A DNA stretch of 41,051 nucleotides from Paraglomus occultum (lineage: Eukaryota > Glomeromycota > Glomeromycetes > Paraglomerales > Paraglomeraceae): contig CAJVPJ010000138.1 in the NCBI GenBank assembly GCA_910592205.1, positions 1-41,051 of the forward strand. The letters are read 5' to 3'. The notes below the pieces were generated by a model, which was not told the origin of the DNA, ran no database searches, and saw nothing but the letters and a program-made list of their open reading frames with translations. Positions 9,745 to 21,841 of this stretch are shown in pieces; position 1 is the stretch's first letter; each line of letters opens with the position of its first letter. The translations under genes were made by a program, and so were the position numbers.

Positions 9745-12700
9745 ATGGATAACAATAACAAATTTCTCCCACCTCCAAAAGAGAGCAAGGAACCACGGAA
9801 TGAAAGGAGAAAACCGTCATTTGTCTCCCAAACTGAAGAAATGGTATCAGAACTACAATCTCACACTCATGAAATAGCTATGGAAAGAGATCAAATTAAT
9901 AGTTTCGAATTTAATGAACAAAACTATACTGAAGTTAGCAGAGAAAGCGCCAGCGGAGATAACCAATATCTCAGTGACCACACATCCGACTGCCTTTCCG
10001 AAAATGATGATATTTTCTCGGGAAGCGAAAAAGAGGATTCTATCGAATCCACTTCCAGTAATATACCAACATCAACTTGTCAACATGGACGAAATGATAA
10101 AATAGACTCGAGTTTGAACAAATCGGCAAACTTAGGTGAGATTAAGTGCACAATTAAAATGCAGAAAGCAATCGATACAAATACGTTGTAATAATTATGT
10201 GCAATATGATAGGGCCAAAAAATCGTGGTGAAGACTATGAGTCATCATCAACTTTAACGATGAATGATAATAACCCAGTAATTTTGACCAGCGATGTGAC
10301 CAATAGCAATGAAATGAATGTTACCAAGCTCGTGCAAGAACCAGAGGAATATCAGAGTGAAGGTAGTAAATAAAAGTTTACGATCACAGCGTCTACGTGA
10401 GTTGGCGGATTTTTGATGAGTTAAGTTATAAACGACTTTTTGCTGACAAACTATGTTGACAATATATTAAACAGGCGCTGACCAAGGAGTAAGTCGCACC
10501 AGGCTAGCGCGTTCATGGAGCTTACAATCCCCGGTTTCCGGAGACGATTTACCAAGTAATGATATTTTTACTCATCTTTCAATTGCGTAATATACCGTTA
10601 CGTCTGTGCTAACACCATATAATTTACCTTTATATATATTCCAATCTATTCAACTCGCTTTTTCAAGATCAAATGTTGGTTCGCGTAACTTCCCTCACCT
10701 TTGATCCGCCACGACCAGTCAGTTCCAACCACAAAATAAAAACTTCGCTCCGTCTTAATATCCACTCGGTAACTCATAACACATCCCCAGCTGCAAAGTT
10801 AGATGAGCATTTCCAAAAGACATTTTCGTTTCCAATGGATTATCATTCATTGGTTTTTGACACGTTGAAAGTAGATGTGTATGAACATAGCTCGTTTATG
10901 AATAACAAGAAAAGAATTGGTCGAACGTTTGTCAGGCTAAGCGATCTGATTGATGCCGGTGGACAGATCGAGTACGAAGGGTAGGTAAGAAGCTAGGAGA
11001 AACAAAGACACTCGTCGCCCAGAGCACATTAGGCAGGGGTTGCGCTTTTTAATAGTTCAATTCTTCGCTACCCAGGGTTTCGTTTCTTGCTAACTCTCAT
11101 TGCCAGTTATCAATAGCTTTATCTCCCTTCTCATTTATCTCTAACATTGTAATACTCTGACATTATGCAATTCATCAAAAAGCGACTTCCCATTAGAATC
11201 TGCCATTCTCGCACCAACGACCTATATCGGTTCAATGGGGTTAAAGCTCAGATTCCATTTTCCACAAGACGTCCAGATATCGACATCCCGTGCGGAATCG
11301 ACACCAGCCAGCCTCGAGTCAAGTACGTCCGATCCGTTAACATCATCAGGCTCGTCTACGTTGATAGATTCGGAAACCAGTCCTATCGCTGACGCGACAT
11401 CGAGATCTGTGGCTGACGAATTGAGGCTGGATGAGAATGAATTTGCAAGTGTGATTCGCTTGCCGAAGAAAAAGGGAAGTTTGGGAATATTGGATATTGT
11501 CCTCAACCAAGAGACGCGAGATGCTATTAAGGAGATCACGGTGTTATATCATACCTTTTTTGACCATGGCTGGAGATTGACCAAGCTCGAATTTTTGAAG
11601 GCTTACATGTTCTTGGAAAAGTATTATTCACAAAAGGAGAGGTAAGTGTTTGGAGTGTTAATTAATAGAGAGGATAAGGCGGGTAGCGCATGGGATATAA
11701 TTAAAACATTCGCTGCTGCGGACGAAAAGTCGATATTTAAAACTTCACTTTACTTTTTACATAGTTCATTAACTCATCAAACCGTGCGCGATATGAAAAA
11801 ACTTGAAGATGCGCAAAAGTTTCTCAAATACTCAATGGCATCTTACGTAAGTCATTACAAAGCAGCAACATGTTGACTTTTATTTTAATCCGCCGCATGC
11901 TCACCCCATTATTCTCAATTCCATAGGGTTCTTTCTTGTTCAACTGGTTTGGGTACGGATCCGGGAAAGCCCCATTGAATGCGTTTAGAATGAACTCGGA
12001 CAAGAAGAATGTGCTCGAGTTCTTTAAACTTGACAAGACTGATGTTATTTGTTGGGAGTATGGAAAGAGTTCAGTGTCGAAACCGAGTTACATGATTGTC
12101 AGAGATCCAGAAACGAATAACATATTGATTTCAATCAGAGGGACAATGGTAAGCCGGCTAGTCATTTTTTGGTCGGTGGTCGTTGTGTTTATTAACACAA
12201 CATGGTGTAGTAATGCGGAACTTTTTTTTTTTTAATTTAGAACGTAACCGATCTTATAACCGATGCCCTGGCGCATTACGAGCCATGGAACCTTGGATTT
12301 GTTCACCGCGGCGTTCTTCGTAGTGCCAAATATCTGGTCGATCATTCTCTCCCAGCAATACGGTCAGCGGTCTCACGATTTGACGCGCCTGCTATCCAAG
12401 TTATGGGTCACTCTCTAGGCGCCGCGATTGCATCAATTGTTACTATGATTCTTCGCGATAGGTGTCGAGATTTATTAGAGTTGGGAATCGATATCCATGG
12501 CTGGAATTTTGCGCCTGCTCCGTGTTGTTCTTTAGATCTGGCTAAGAAGGCAGAAGAGGAAAAGTTTATTGACAGCTTTGTGAACGAAAATGATGTCATA
12601 CCAAGGTTGAGTTATGGAAATTTAATGGATTTTAAGGAATTGGTGAAGATGGCAGCCAGTGAGCTAAAGAATGAGGCTTATAAGAATGCAAGTATAAGAG

Positions 12701-13205
12701 TTTGTTTTCTTTTTCGCCAGCATGTAAGTTTCGTGTACTGTAATTCACACACGTTTACTGCCTCTTTTAGCTTCCAGCGAAACAAAAACTCGCAGCTCTC
12801 ATTTCCTCTGTTGATGCATATCACGCCCATCTAAAGGCGACATCATCATCACGTAAACTCTACATTCCAGGGACGATATATTACCTCCATAAAGGGGAGC
12901 GCATTACTCAAACCGATGGCAATCGCGCTTACTACGTCAAAGACGTCATGTGTGAAATATCATCTCCTGAACATTTCATGGATATTACGTTGAAAAAGAA
13001 TTGGTTGTTTCATCATTTTCCGGATAGGTATGATAAAAAGTTTACGCGAGTCATTAAATCATTGTTAAGAGAGAACTCGGGACAGGAGGCAAAGGGATTT
13101 TGGAAGAAGATTAAAAAAAGAGGAGAAGAGGATGAATGTGTTAATGTTGGAGAGGAAGGTGGGAGGAGAATGGAGAGATGGATGAGTAGGAGTGGTCATA
13201 TTTGA
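9745..13205 (+). CDS. C2-domain class-3 lipase (diacylglycerol-lipase-like)
   Basis: Predicted serine lipase of the alpha/beta-hydrolase lipase-3 family acting on membrane glycerolipids. Nine exons: 9745-10135, 10213-10362, 10475-10555, 10668-10980, 11183-11641, 11765-11846, 11927-12148, 12241-12723 and 12771-13205; 871 aa. All joins keep frame. Residues 1-207 are an acidic, Ser-rich, probably disordered leader. About 208-330 is a C2 domain (VRVTSLTFDPP..., ending in GLKLRFHF). About 330-490 is a linker with a helical region. The lipase core follows, with RGTMNVTDLITD at the exon 7/8 join, GHSLGAA with nucleophile Ser624, Asp684 in ENDVIPRL, and a likely His809 in LFHHFPDRY. The triad is intact. 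The tail is basic. Architecture matches sn-1 diacylglycerol lipases, without the N-terminal membrane spans of animal DAGL. The last intron is only 47 bp. An old broken copy of exon 5 lies near 15 kb. Confidence 0.91.
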
Positions 13206-13509
13206 ATATATTTTATGGGAATCCGAGTTTGTGCTGCATGCACACTTTTGTAAGCAAACCGGGTGATATGTGTAAGAATAGGTTATTATTTTTAATCACC
13301 GGTTGTAATATAGCGAATTCGACGTTCCATTACTTTTATTTTATTTATTTATTTATTTATCACTTACTTGTTATAGTCATAGACTTAATAAATTATAAGA
13401 TCTGTGTGACCAGCACGTTTATTGTGTAACAAAGTCATGTTACTGCAATTTTATTGATAGTCCACCGTTTAAAAAATTTTCCTCCTCCTCCATGTAACGT
13501 CTACAAACG

Positions 13510-13620
13510 ATGCAGTCTCCCTCATCTATACAAGACTTTCCTCATGCTCCGCCGAATCAACCGTCTAGACGACGGTTTGACATTGGAGCAGATTTAATCT
13601 CTGCTCACTTGCAACAACAA

Positions 13621-13671
<51 letters not shown>

Positions 13672-14959
13672 GAACAACAGCAACATCTGCAACAACTGCG
13701 GGAACAAGCGATGCATGACAACCAGCCACCTAACAATCGACAAAAACCTGGCTTTGCTACAAGTTTTCTGTACAAACTGACTGAATTGGCTGCTTACACT
13801 TCTGCCGTTGCTTCTGAAGCATATAAAACGATAACTGGCCCACCAGAGAAGCAGCAAGGTAGCCCACATCACGAATATCCGGAATATTATGGTGATGTGA
13901 TGCAGATTAGGGCTGCGGCAGAAGAAGACAGCGAAATTATGAATGTCGACAAGAGAAATGTTTGGGATGCTGTTAATAACGTTGATGAAGAAGAACCTCC
14001 GCCGCCATATGATAATTCCTGGAGAATGGTAATTGGAAATAGTTGGGGAGGTTGTGAGGGACTGCGAAAGAGATGTAATTGCGTGCGAGGATGGATTTAA
14101 TTAGGATGTAAATCAAATAACATGGTTTCCATGGGCTATAATTCAATTGAAAAGATATTATCACATACCTCGGCTTACTCAATTGCAATAATTAATGACA
14201 TATGTCATCATAATTTCATAACCGTTCGTACTTTGACTCACGCGTTTCACCCCTCCACCTCTCTATTTGTAGCCTTCCCCCTCAACTCAAAATCTACCGT
14301 CCACAATGGATGCCTCTTCTCCGTCAAGAGTTCAGTTCAATACTCCCCAACCACAGTCCCGCCGTCGACAAATTCGCATTTGTCGTGGGAATCGCCGTCC
14401 TCTTCGACGAAAGTCGTCTTCTCAAGACCTTCGTGATAATACGACCAAGTTTGACGACGAAGATGATCTGTTTTCAAAATTCAGTGGCAAGCTCGCAGAC
14501 ATGGTTGCGGAAGGTAAAGCAGCATTGACTAGTACAGTTGACGTGACAGAAGTCGAAATGATGATGGCCGAAGAACGAGAACGAGAAGAAAAGATTAGGC
14601 GAGATTTGGGAATACAGGCACCGATATCTCGGAGACGACGGACAGGCAGTTCGAGTAGTGACGGAGATTACTTTTCAGCTGCGCACTATGATAATACGTA
14701 CGGCTCTCCAAACTCAGTTTCAGATTATAACTATTCTTCGCTTACTTCTTCGCCAATATCATACACATCCAGCGGGTTTTCTGGGTTGAATAGTAGTTCG
14801 CCGGCATCTGCGTACTCTGCATATTCAAATTCCTATTCATCTTCACCGGGAAAATTTGATCGAATAGCGGGGAGTAGCTTGGGAAGCCGTTCATATTCGA
14901 GCAGCACTGGAGCTTATGGAGAGCTGACGTATGGGGAATCAAGACAATACATCGAGTGA
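13510..14959 (+). CDS. Gln-rich PPPY protein, copy 1 (truncated C-terminus, CAG-expanded)
   Basis: Two exons, 13510-14028 and 14273-14959, with a 244-bp GT-AG intron in phase 0; 401 aa. I do not recognise a named family. Order: conserved N-terminus MQSPSSIQDFPHAPP, a polyglutamine tract of about 20 Gln (15 of them pure CAG), a conserved helix-like block (ATSFLYKLTELAAYTSAVASE), an acidic stretch ending EEEPPPPYD (a PPxY motif, the type bound by WW-domain proteins such as Nedd4/Rsp5 ligases), then across the intron an Arg-rich block (SRRRQIRI, likely nuclear targeting), a charged helix (EVEMMMAEEREREEKIRRDL) and a Ser/Tyr-rich tail. It is close to copy 2 throughout, but its end (YGESRQYIE, stop) replaces the last 30 residues of copy 2. 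The sequence right after the stop is lipase-derived. Starts 305 bp after the lipase stop, same strand. Confidence 0.87.
13612..13671 (+). repeat. CAG/CAA repeat inside the polyglutamine tract of copy 1
   Basis: Four CAA codons, fifteen uninterrupted CAG codons (13624-13668) and one CAA encode 20 Gln. The paralogue has only eight Gln before a His interruption at the same place, so the tract has expanded in copy 1. Confidence 0.95.
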
Positions 14960-15222
14960 TTCCGCATTTCTCTAACGTTGTAATGGTTCACATTACGAAA
15001 TTTCATCAGAAAAATTGACATTCCACTAGAGTTTTCTATTCTTGCGTCGAAAATCTGTGTCAGTACCCTAGGGTCACAACTTTGATTTATTTTCCGTGTG
15101 AGGTTGTTACCAATCAGCCCGTCAACGTTACCTCTATCATTCGGCTCGTTATGTTGATAGTAGCGTCCGATTCGGAGACCAATTTCATCGCCGTTGCGAT
15201 ATTGAGATTTGTGGCTAATGAC
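14960..15222 (+). pseudogene. Decayed fragment of the C2-lipase gene (intron 4 and exon 5)
   Basis: The sequence immediately after the copy-1 stop aligns by eye with the end of lipase intron 4 (TCTCTAAC-TTGTAAT...CATTA-G, compare 11130-11170) and then with the start of exon 5 (compare 11171-11400). Shared blocks include the segment encoding the end of the C2 domain (GATT-ATTTTCC), GGCTCGT-(T/C)-GTTGATAG and GAGAT-TGTGGCT. It carries many substitutions, an internal deletion of roughly 50-60 bases relative to the intact gene, loss of the exon 5 acceptor AG, and stops. It therefore cannot encode the domain. The homology includes intron sequence, so it arose by DNA duplication and not retroposition. 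Confidence 0.75.
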
Positions 15223-17979
15223 TATGAGGAACGCGGCGGTTGACTATGATGGTGATTATGACAGTGAATATCAAAGACTTGGGGATTACCGAAAAGAAGT
15301 GTTGAAAAAATTTTTTATTTGTATCGGAGATGAATTGTATATTTTCGTATTGTTACATAAACGGCCAATAGATCAATTACATTTTAAATAGAATTCATAA
15401 AGTTAAATAAATACAACCATATCAAAGTTTCACATCTATTACGCCATTGCGTCTCCACTGATTGAATAACTCTTGCAAGTTTATCTCATCCACCATTGTT
15501 ATTCTGGCGGAGCAACAGTTGTATCAGTCATCACTATTAGTATTTGCAATAAGTGTGGCGGTTGATTAATTGAGTATCCAATCATGGGTTACGTCTATTG
15601 AAACTCGAACGTACAATACTTGAAAGATATGGATGTGGTCTTATTGTTACAGACTTGTTGGGGAAGTGAGAATGATAAGACAGCCTCCGATGCAAGTTCT
15701 CTAACAATCTGATAAAATATTGGTTACTGGAATTAATAGCTTTAATGGATTCAGCAGATGCGACTCATTAGATATGACTAATGCGAAACATGGACGTTTC
15801 CGTAATCATGAAATCAAAAACCTTATTATAATAATAAATTTTATGTGCTAAGAAATTACCATAGTAACGTGGTTCATTAAGAATCTATGCTAAAGTTACA
15901 GTAGCAAGTTGAATCAGGTAAGTTTAATTTTCTACTGACATCCACATTTCTTATGTTTCGAGTGATAATTAGACGAATTAATTGGACGTTATTTAATTAA
16001 TTATATGATTGTAATTGAGCCGCAATAGCAAATACTAGATTTAGCACGTTGTTTAATGATCTACATTTGCATGTTAACTGATCTACGTATGGCGGGCGCT
16101 ATATTAAACAAACGTGACGTCTAATTTGGCAATAGGCTAAATTACTGCACGATAAAAAAAAAGACACAATGCTTAATACATAAACAATCTCACTATTCTT
16201 GTAGATGTTGGTTCATATTTTGTACTCGAAGAGATTATTTTGAAAAGACTTTTCTGAAGAGCAAGCAGAATGCCTTGGATCACTAACCAGAGAAATTATA
16301 TGCGTGAAGTTACGACGTGTTATTAATCAAGAACATGATTGAGATTTGTTTCGTTTTATATCTGTCTCTGTTTGATTACTCAAAACTGCATGGCATACAA
16401 TTATTCGATGAAATGCTATCAGAACCGTTTATCGAACGGATAAGAATATGAAGCTTGTTCTTGGTTAATCACTGTTGGACATACTATAGCGTAACGGATG
16501 AAAGGTGGAATATGTGATTAGTACTAGGGTTTTACTTAATGTGGTATCAAACCATTTGCGATAACAAATGGGGTTTGTGTTTCCTTCTTTACATTTACAC
16601 GTCGTCTGCATAACAATATATTATCGAAACAAGCTTGATATTGTATTTAAATTTGGTATTTTGATCACGTTGAACCCCGAATTGTTTCATACAAAGTGCC
16701 CCAAAAAGTTTAATTTTTTTTGTCCATGCATTGTCATGCCAAAAGGTGAAGTTCTTTTACACTCGAGGAGTCTTTTGCCTTTATTCTGGATGCATTATTT
16801 ATTGATAGAAAGTTACACTGTTGTGAATATCTACTATCGGATCAATACATTTAAGAATTTTGCTACCAAGGAAAAAGCAAAGGAAGATACACTGACTTGA
16901 TGCCCATGCGATAATACCGCAGGATAAGATGGATGTTACACCAATATCTTGGTGGCTGAGAATAACAAACATATACTTGCCAAAATAAGTTTTCCGAACG
17001 ACCAAATAAACTGCTTCTCAGTATGCGATGAATAAAGCCTCATGGATAAATTAACGAACGAATCATTGCGCATTCTATTTTTGAATCAATGAACGGCTTT
17101 ATAATATAATTTTTTTGTCTTGTTTTGTTTCATTATATGCTCCTTCATAGTAACGTACAGCTTGACTTGACACAGAATTGGAGATAACAAAGAATTCCGA
17201 GCCTTGTAATTGTCTTCAAACAACCCATGTCTGCAACCTTTTTATTGTTACGAATTTAGACAAAGGGTTACAATGTGATTAAACTGGTTTTATTAGCGTT
17301 AGTGTTCTGGTCTACGTGTATCAAATATGTCGAACCAAAACTAATCAAATTATCGGGTCTGATTATATGTGTGAGTATATATATATATCTTTCCCTTGCC
17401 ATTTCATTTACAAGCATATATGCGGTAATATAGTATATACAAAAAGGATAAATCTTTCCTTGCTAATACTGATTTCATAATCATATATTTACGTATTACT
17501 TGTGCTTCAGTTCCAATTGTTTGTTAAACAGTAGCATGCTTCGACATTGTCTTCCATGCGGAGAATAAATATAAATGTTCATTTAATATCCAGATGAACG
17601 GACATACGTTTCATCCACGAATGAATTTCTAATATAGACCGATGATACGGACATTGCGATTTGCATTTGGATGCATGTGTGTGTTATGGTTGGGTAAATA
17701 ATTCCCGTGTCATTAATGGTTTCATGTGTAACCATAATTAATAACATTAGCTAACAACAACGAAATTGCCGAATGTGCACATTCGCTCAGACGATTTACA
17801 GTATTATCTGGTAAGATTTGATAAGCAGAAATTCTCTCTGTGCCATACATGCAATAGGCAAGTGTTATGTATAACGAATGTACTAAATTTCAGGGGGGCA
17901 AAATGTTCAGCTCAGACGGTAATGTGACAAGTGATGAAAACGTCTTTCATATATTTTATGGATTATTTCATACGTCTCA
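15223..17979. other. Long spacer without a supported gene
   Basis: After the lipase relic a 60-codon frame (15209-15391) is open but unlike anything known to me. A Phe/Leu-rich frame at 16568-16900 is AT-driven. I see no splice-linked coding chain on either strand. Confidence 0.45.
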
Positions 17980-18068
17980 GTCATGATAATTGCTTGCAGT
18001 CATGATGTTGCCGTCATGATATTAGCCGTCATGATAATTGCTTGCAGTCATGATATTGCAGTCCATAT
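17980..18068. repeat. Degenerate short tandem array centred on GTCATGATA
   Basis: Five units of 14-19 bases each begin with GTCATGAT, followed by either AATTGCTTGCA, GTTGCC, ATTAGCC or ATTGCA. The longer unit (GTCATGATAATTGCTTGCA) occurs twice with the same sequence. The array is isolated in non-coding DNA. Confidence 0.8.
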
Positions 18069-20515
18069 TATAACATTCTTGAGCATGATAATAACATATC
18101 AATCTCTAAGTTTGACAACCAAATTCAGCAAAATTTGAAATAAATTTGTTTCTATCGTCCCAGTTATATTAATGTGGATCTCGTGAATCTTGGGTTTATG
18201 ATACAGACTCTCGGAATGTTCTTCCTTTGGTTATAAATTGTATGTCGTATCCAATACGAGAATTAATTGACGATGACCACATGACTTTTGCAATTTCCAG
18301 AAAACGGGGATGGGATCCACAGACAGCCTATATCGGTATGGTTTGGTCGGTGAAGTGACACTTAACCAATTACACAGACGATAGTATTGACTAAACGGTG
18401 TTCACATTCGGGAGCTTGCAGTCTAAGCAGAACAGATACTCACGGGGGAAACAAGACCGACTACATAGAAAATGGCTAAGGAAAAGTCGGAATTCATTTG
18501 TAATAATCACAGACATAGGCTAATGTTTAATCATCTTTCAAGTAAACTATGGTGATAATCAGAGGCTACGGCGGTTACGCTACTTGAATTAACAATAAAT
18601 AGTACGCGTTTTTATTGTGAAAAATTGCATTGTGCTTTGATACGAAAACGGGATTGGCGAGAACAAGTGTTTTGATGATTCGAGTAACACTATTGAATCA
18701 AAGAGAAACAAAATACGCTAATTGATCTATATAACTCATCAAAACCAAGTCTGCAGTAGGTTCGACATTTGAAGAGATAGATGGTAGGTAGGCTAAACTT
18801 GTTACGTGTTATTTTTATGAAATTTAGTACATTAATGTGTTTTATGAATAGTATGTTGTTGCACATGTGTGACAAAAAGTGAACACATGAATAGAACGTT
18901 ACCAAAACGGGAAAGTTGATCATGAGTGTGAGGTTGGGAATCAGCTTCATATGCAAAAAGTGCTGCTGCTTGTGCTCGATGCATTCTTCAGTCAAGGCAG
19001 TTTCTTTATGGTTACGAAAAAATCTGATTAAACTCAATGCTATGAATGTTTAGGTTCATATAAAACCAAATAAGGCTTTGGTTGTATGTTGTGGGGAAGC
19101 TAGAATAAGATATTCAAAGCATGAGATCTCCATGGTGGGGGATTCGCAATACATACGTATGTGATAACTGTCGTTAAAGATTTTGGACGCCACCTATTTC
19201 TTTTGCCTCGTATTTCATAGAACAAGAGGGTGTGGGGAACGCTTATTCTGTATTGGGATTAGCAGACAGTTTATTACAGTTTACTGTAATGTTGTAGATA
19301 ATGGAATGACTCATGTGACATAACGTATGTCATCATCGACGTCTTTTTTCCTCAAAGGCTTCGAGTGTGTTACCGATAATGACATCATACACACCGATGT
19401 TGTCCAATGAATCTAACCATACGGTACGCCCCATCCTATTGATAATCACCGTCAAAGGTATGATCGATGTCATCATGCATTTTCTGTGCATCGATAACAA
19501 ATTGGGGTATTGGTGCATGAACAGTAAAAAATACGGGTTAACACCCACCATCATGATTGTTTGCATCAAAGAAACATGGTTATGTGAAAATCTACGTTAA
19601 CCAGTTGAGATAGTGTTATGATGGGATGGCCAAAGCGGATATGCAGTCATTGCATTGCTTAATATCAAACATCGAGCCACTTCTTTTTTAATTAATTTAT
19701 TGCTTCCGCTTTTTCAGTCTACTCCTTTAAGCTGCTGCGGAGGGGATTCCCGGCTAGTCGACAGGTTCAAAACTTCTACAGTAGGGAATCATCCTCGTGG
19801 TGATCCTATTTTTGATCTTCGTATGGGCGAGCGTTTTTTCATACAACTGGCAGATGAGGAGAAGGAATGGGACCTGCAATGATAATCTTTCCGCTGCTGT
19901 GCATCGTTTGATACAGTACATTTTCGTATGTGTGTCACCTGCGGTTCGAAAGATGTGTTATGAGGGTCCCCCCAACTTTAACAACTTTCGCATAGAGATG
20001 AATTTTTTTGACCGTGGAGACTACATTTCAAGGATAGTTGAAGAGAAAGAGCAAGCGAAATGAAAACATTTTTCTGCGTGGGATGATGAGATGTATGCTG
20101 GCTGTATGCTTGGGATAATAAACATGTCATTCAACAGTACTTGCGAGAGAAACATGTTCAACAGTGGGGTTCAAACACTCGTGAGAAACTCGTTTGGTTC
20201 ATATAGACTCGAAACTTTACTCACTAACGCAAAATGAATAAACGAAATGAGAGTGTCAAAACTATCGAGTATGCTACATAGCCGGGGGGAGAGGGCTGGC
20301 TGCTTCACAGGATAGCGTATCGTATGATGGACCTGTAATGTGGTAAAGTAATACTTGGCTTTCTAATAAATTCATTGTTCACATGTCAGATACAAAGCAA
20401 ACATGGGCATGGTGTAAAATGCTTGAAAGAAAAAGAAAGCGAGATGCAATGAGACGTTGCTCAGTTGCAGGACCATGACAATGCCATCAATTTCATGTGC
20501 GCTTGGCTGGGGCTG
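18069..20515. other. Spacer with broken protein-like frames at 19.3-20.06 kb
   Basis: Most of this stretch shows nothing. Between about 19333 and 20063 both strands have several open frames that look better than random: minus-strand segments around 19330-19560 and plus-strand segments around 19715-19881 and 19797-20063. None links into a continuous model and no family is recognised. They may be remains of one or more genes. Confidence 0.3.
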
Positions 20516-20554
20516 GGAATGGGATGGGATGGGATGGGATGGGATGGGATGGGG
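20516..20554. repeat. (GGGAT)n microsatellite
   Basis: Six or more tandem copies of GGGAT, flanked by GGGGCTGGGAAT and ending in GGGGAGCGG. The plus strand is G-run rich and could form a quadruplex. Confidence 0.95.
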
Positions 20555-20702
20555 AGCGGTTACAAATGCAAATTCAATTACCACATGCTTTTGGCATATA
20601 CATTTAATGAAATCGTGGGCTCTTTGACAATGCTGTTTCGATTTTCGTTGTCACTTTTTTGATTTTCACAGCGTTTGAGAGTAAGTAGTATAGTAATAGT
20701 AC

Positions 20703-20950
20703 GGTGACTAACCCTAAATAATCCCAACAATGCCCTGCCGACTAACCCTAGATAACTCTATGTGATTCTATATCAACAACCTATATCAACCCTATATTTA
20801 CCCTAGCTAACTCTATATTAACACTAGCTATTTCTCTATATTTACCTTAGCTAACTCTATATCAACCCTATATAATCTATATATCAACCCTATATAATCT
20901 ATATATCAACCCTATATAATTCTATATTAACCCTGACCGTAACCCTACGC
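20703..20950. repeat. Degenerate telomere-like TAACCC/CCCTA repeats
   Basis: About 250 bases made of diverged units such as CTAACCCTA, ATCAACCCTATATAATCTAT (three near-identical copies at about 20863-20925) and CTAGCTAACTCTATAT. The recurring core CAACCCTA/TAACCCTA resembles the CCCTAA strand of the common fungal telomere repeat, but the array is irregular and interstitial. Confidence 0.75.
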
Positions 20951-21841
20951 TACCCAACATACCCCGTAAATTCTCGTGTCCCGATTAAGAAGAACACTAG
21001 ACACCGATTAGTGATGGTGTATATAATAATAACAAGGGTATCCTTTTATCTTCATATTGTTTACATTCGTCATTGTATTTATTTGATTTTATCACATTCC
21101 TATGCACTATTTTTTCAAATTCACATCCCACGTATTACCAATTATTTATACATACGAATACATCAAGGTACATAATTTATCCGCATTCTCTACTTTATTC
21201 AATAGAGAACATCACTTTTTCCCATTTGTCTAATTAATTTTCAATTACCGTCGCACACCCAGATGATTGCCCCTACCCTTTTGAATTTTTTTCTCTCTTA
21301 ATTTAAATAAATAAACAGCCAAATTTTACCGTTTGGAAATACTCCTTTTGAGACTGACACAACTCAAACGAAAACAGGATACTTTTGTCTCGCACGGAGC
21401 AAGTACACCGTCAACGACAACGATAACAAATACGGCGATAAATCAAAGAAGAATAGCTAGTCGGTTAACACGCAATATTTTTACTATCCAATACTCGACT
21501 GTATGATAAGAAAACATCTGTCGGATATATCGTAAGTATGGAAGAGGATAAATAAACGTTACGTGCTTGTTGGTAAATACTAATGCACGACTATGTATCA
21601 ATCAATACTGCAACTTAACTCTCTTTTCTTCCCCCCGCACTCGTACTAACTTTACTTCCCTTCTCTTGCTTAACCAACTCCAGTCAGACAGGAAAGACTA
21701 AACAAACTACTAAAATCATACTAAATACTACTATACACATTATACACCCCGTCGCTTACAAGAAACACTCGACAAACTGTCTTCCTCAAACATAACCATA
21801 CTCACCTACCCCCATTACCACCATCACCCTTCTCATATACA
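20951..21841. other. Spacer and promoter region of Gln-rich copy 2
   Basis: No gene seen. The 200 bases before the start are pyrimidine- and C-rich (CCCTTCTCTTGC, CACCTACCCCCATTACCACCATCACCC), typical of a fungal 5' leader. Confidence 0.4.

Noticed and set aside
13594-13872. Minus-strand Leu-rich frame
   Set aside because: It is the reverse translation of the CAG repeat (CTG giving Leu).
14742-14942. Minus-strand frame antisense to exon 2 of Gln-rich copy 1
   Set aside because: It is a shadow of the Ser/Tyr-rich coding exon.
19720-19770. Similarity to lipase intron 5 (GCTGCTGCGGA ... AAAACTTC)
   Set aside because: Only short shared words with unequal spacing; not enough to claim a second lipase relic.
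19740-19790. GGTTCAAAAC resembling a tRNA B-box
   Set aside because: No matching A-box, anticodon stem or acceptor stem nearby.
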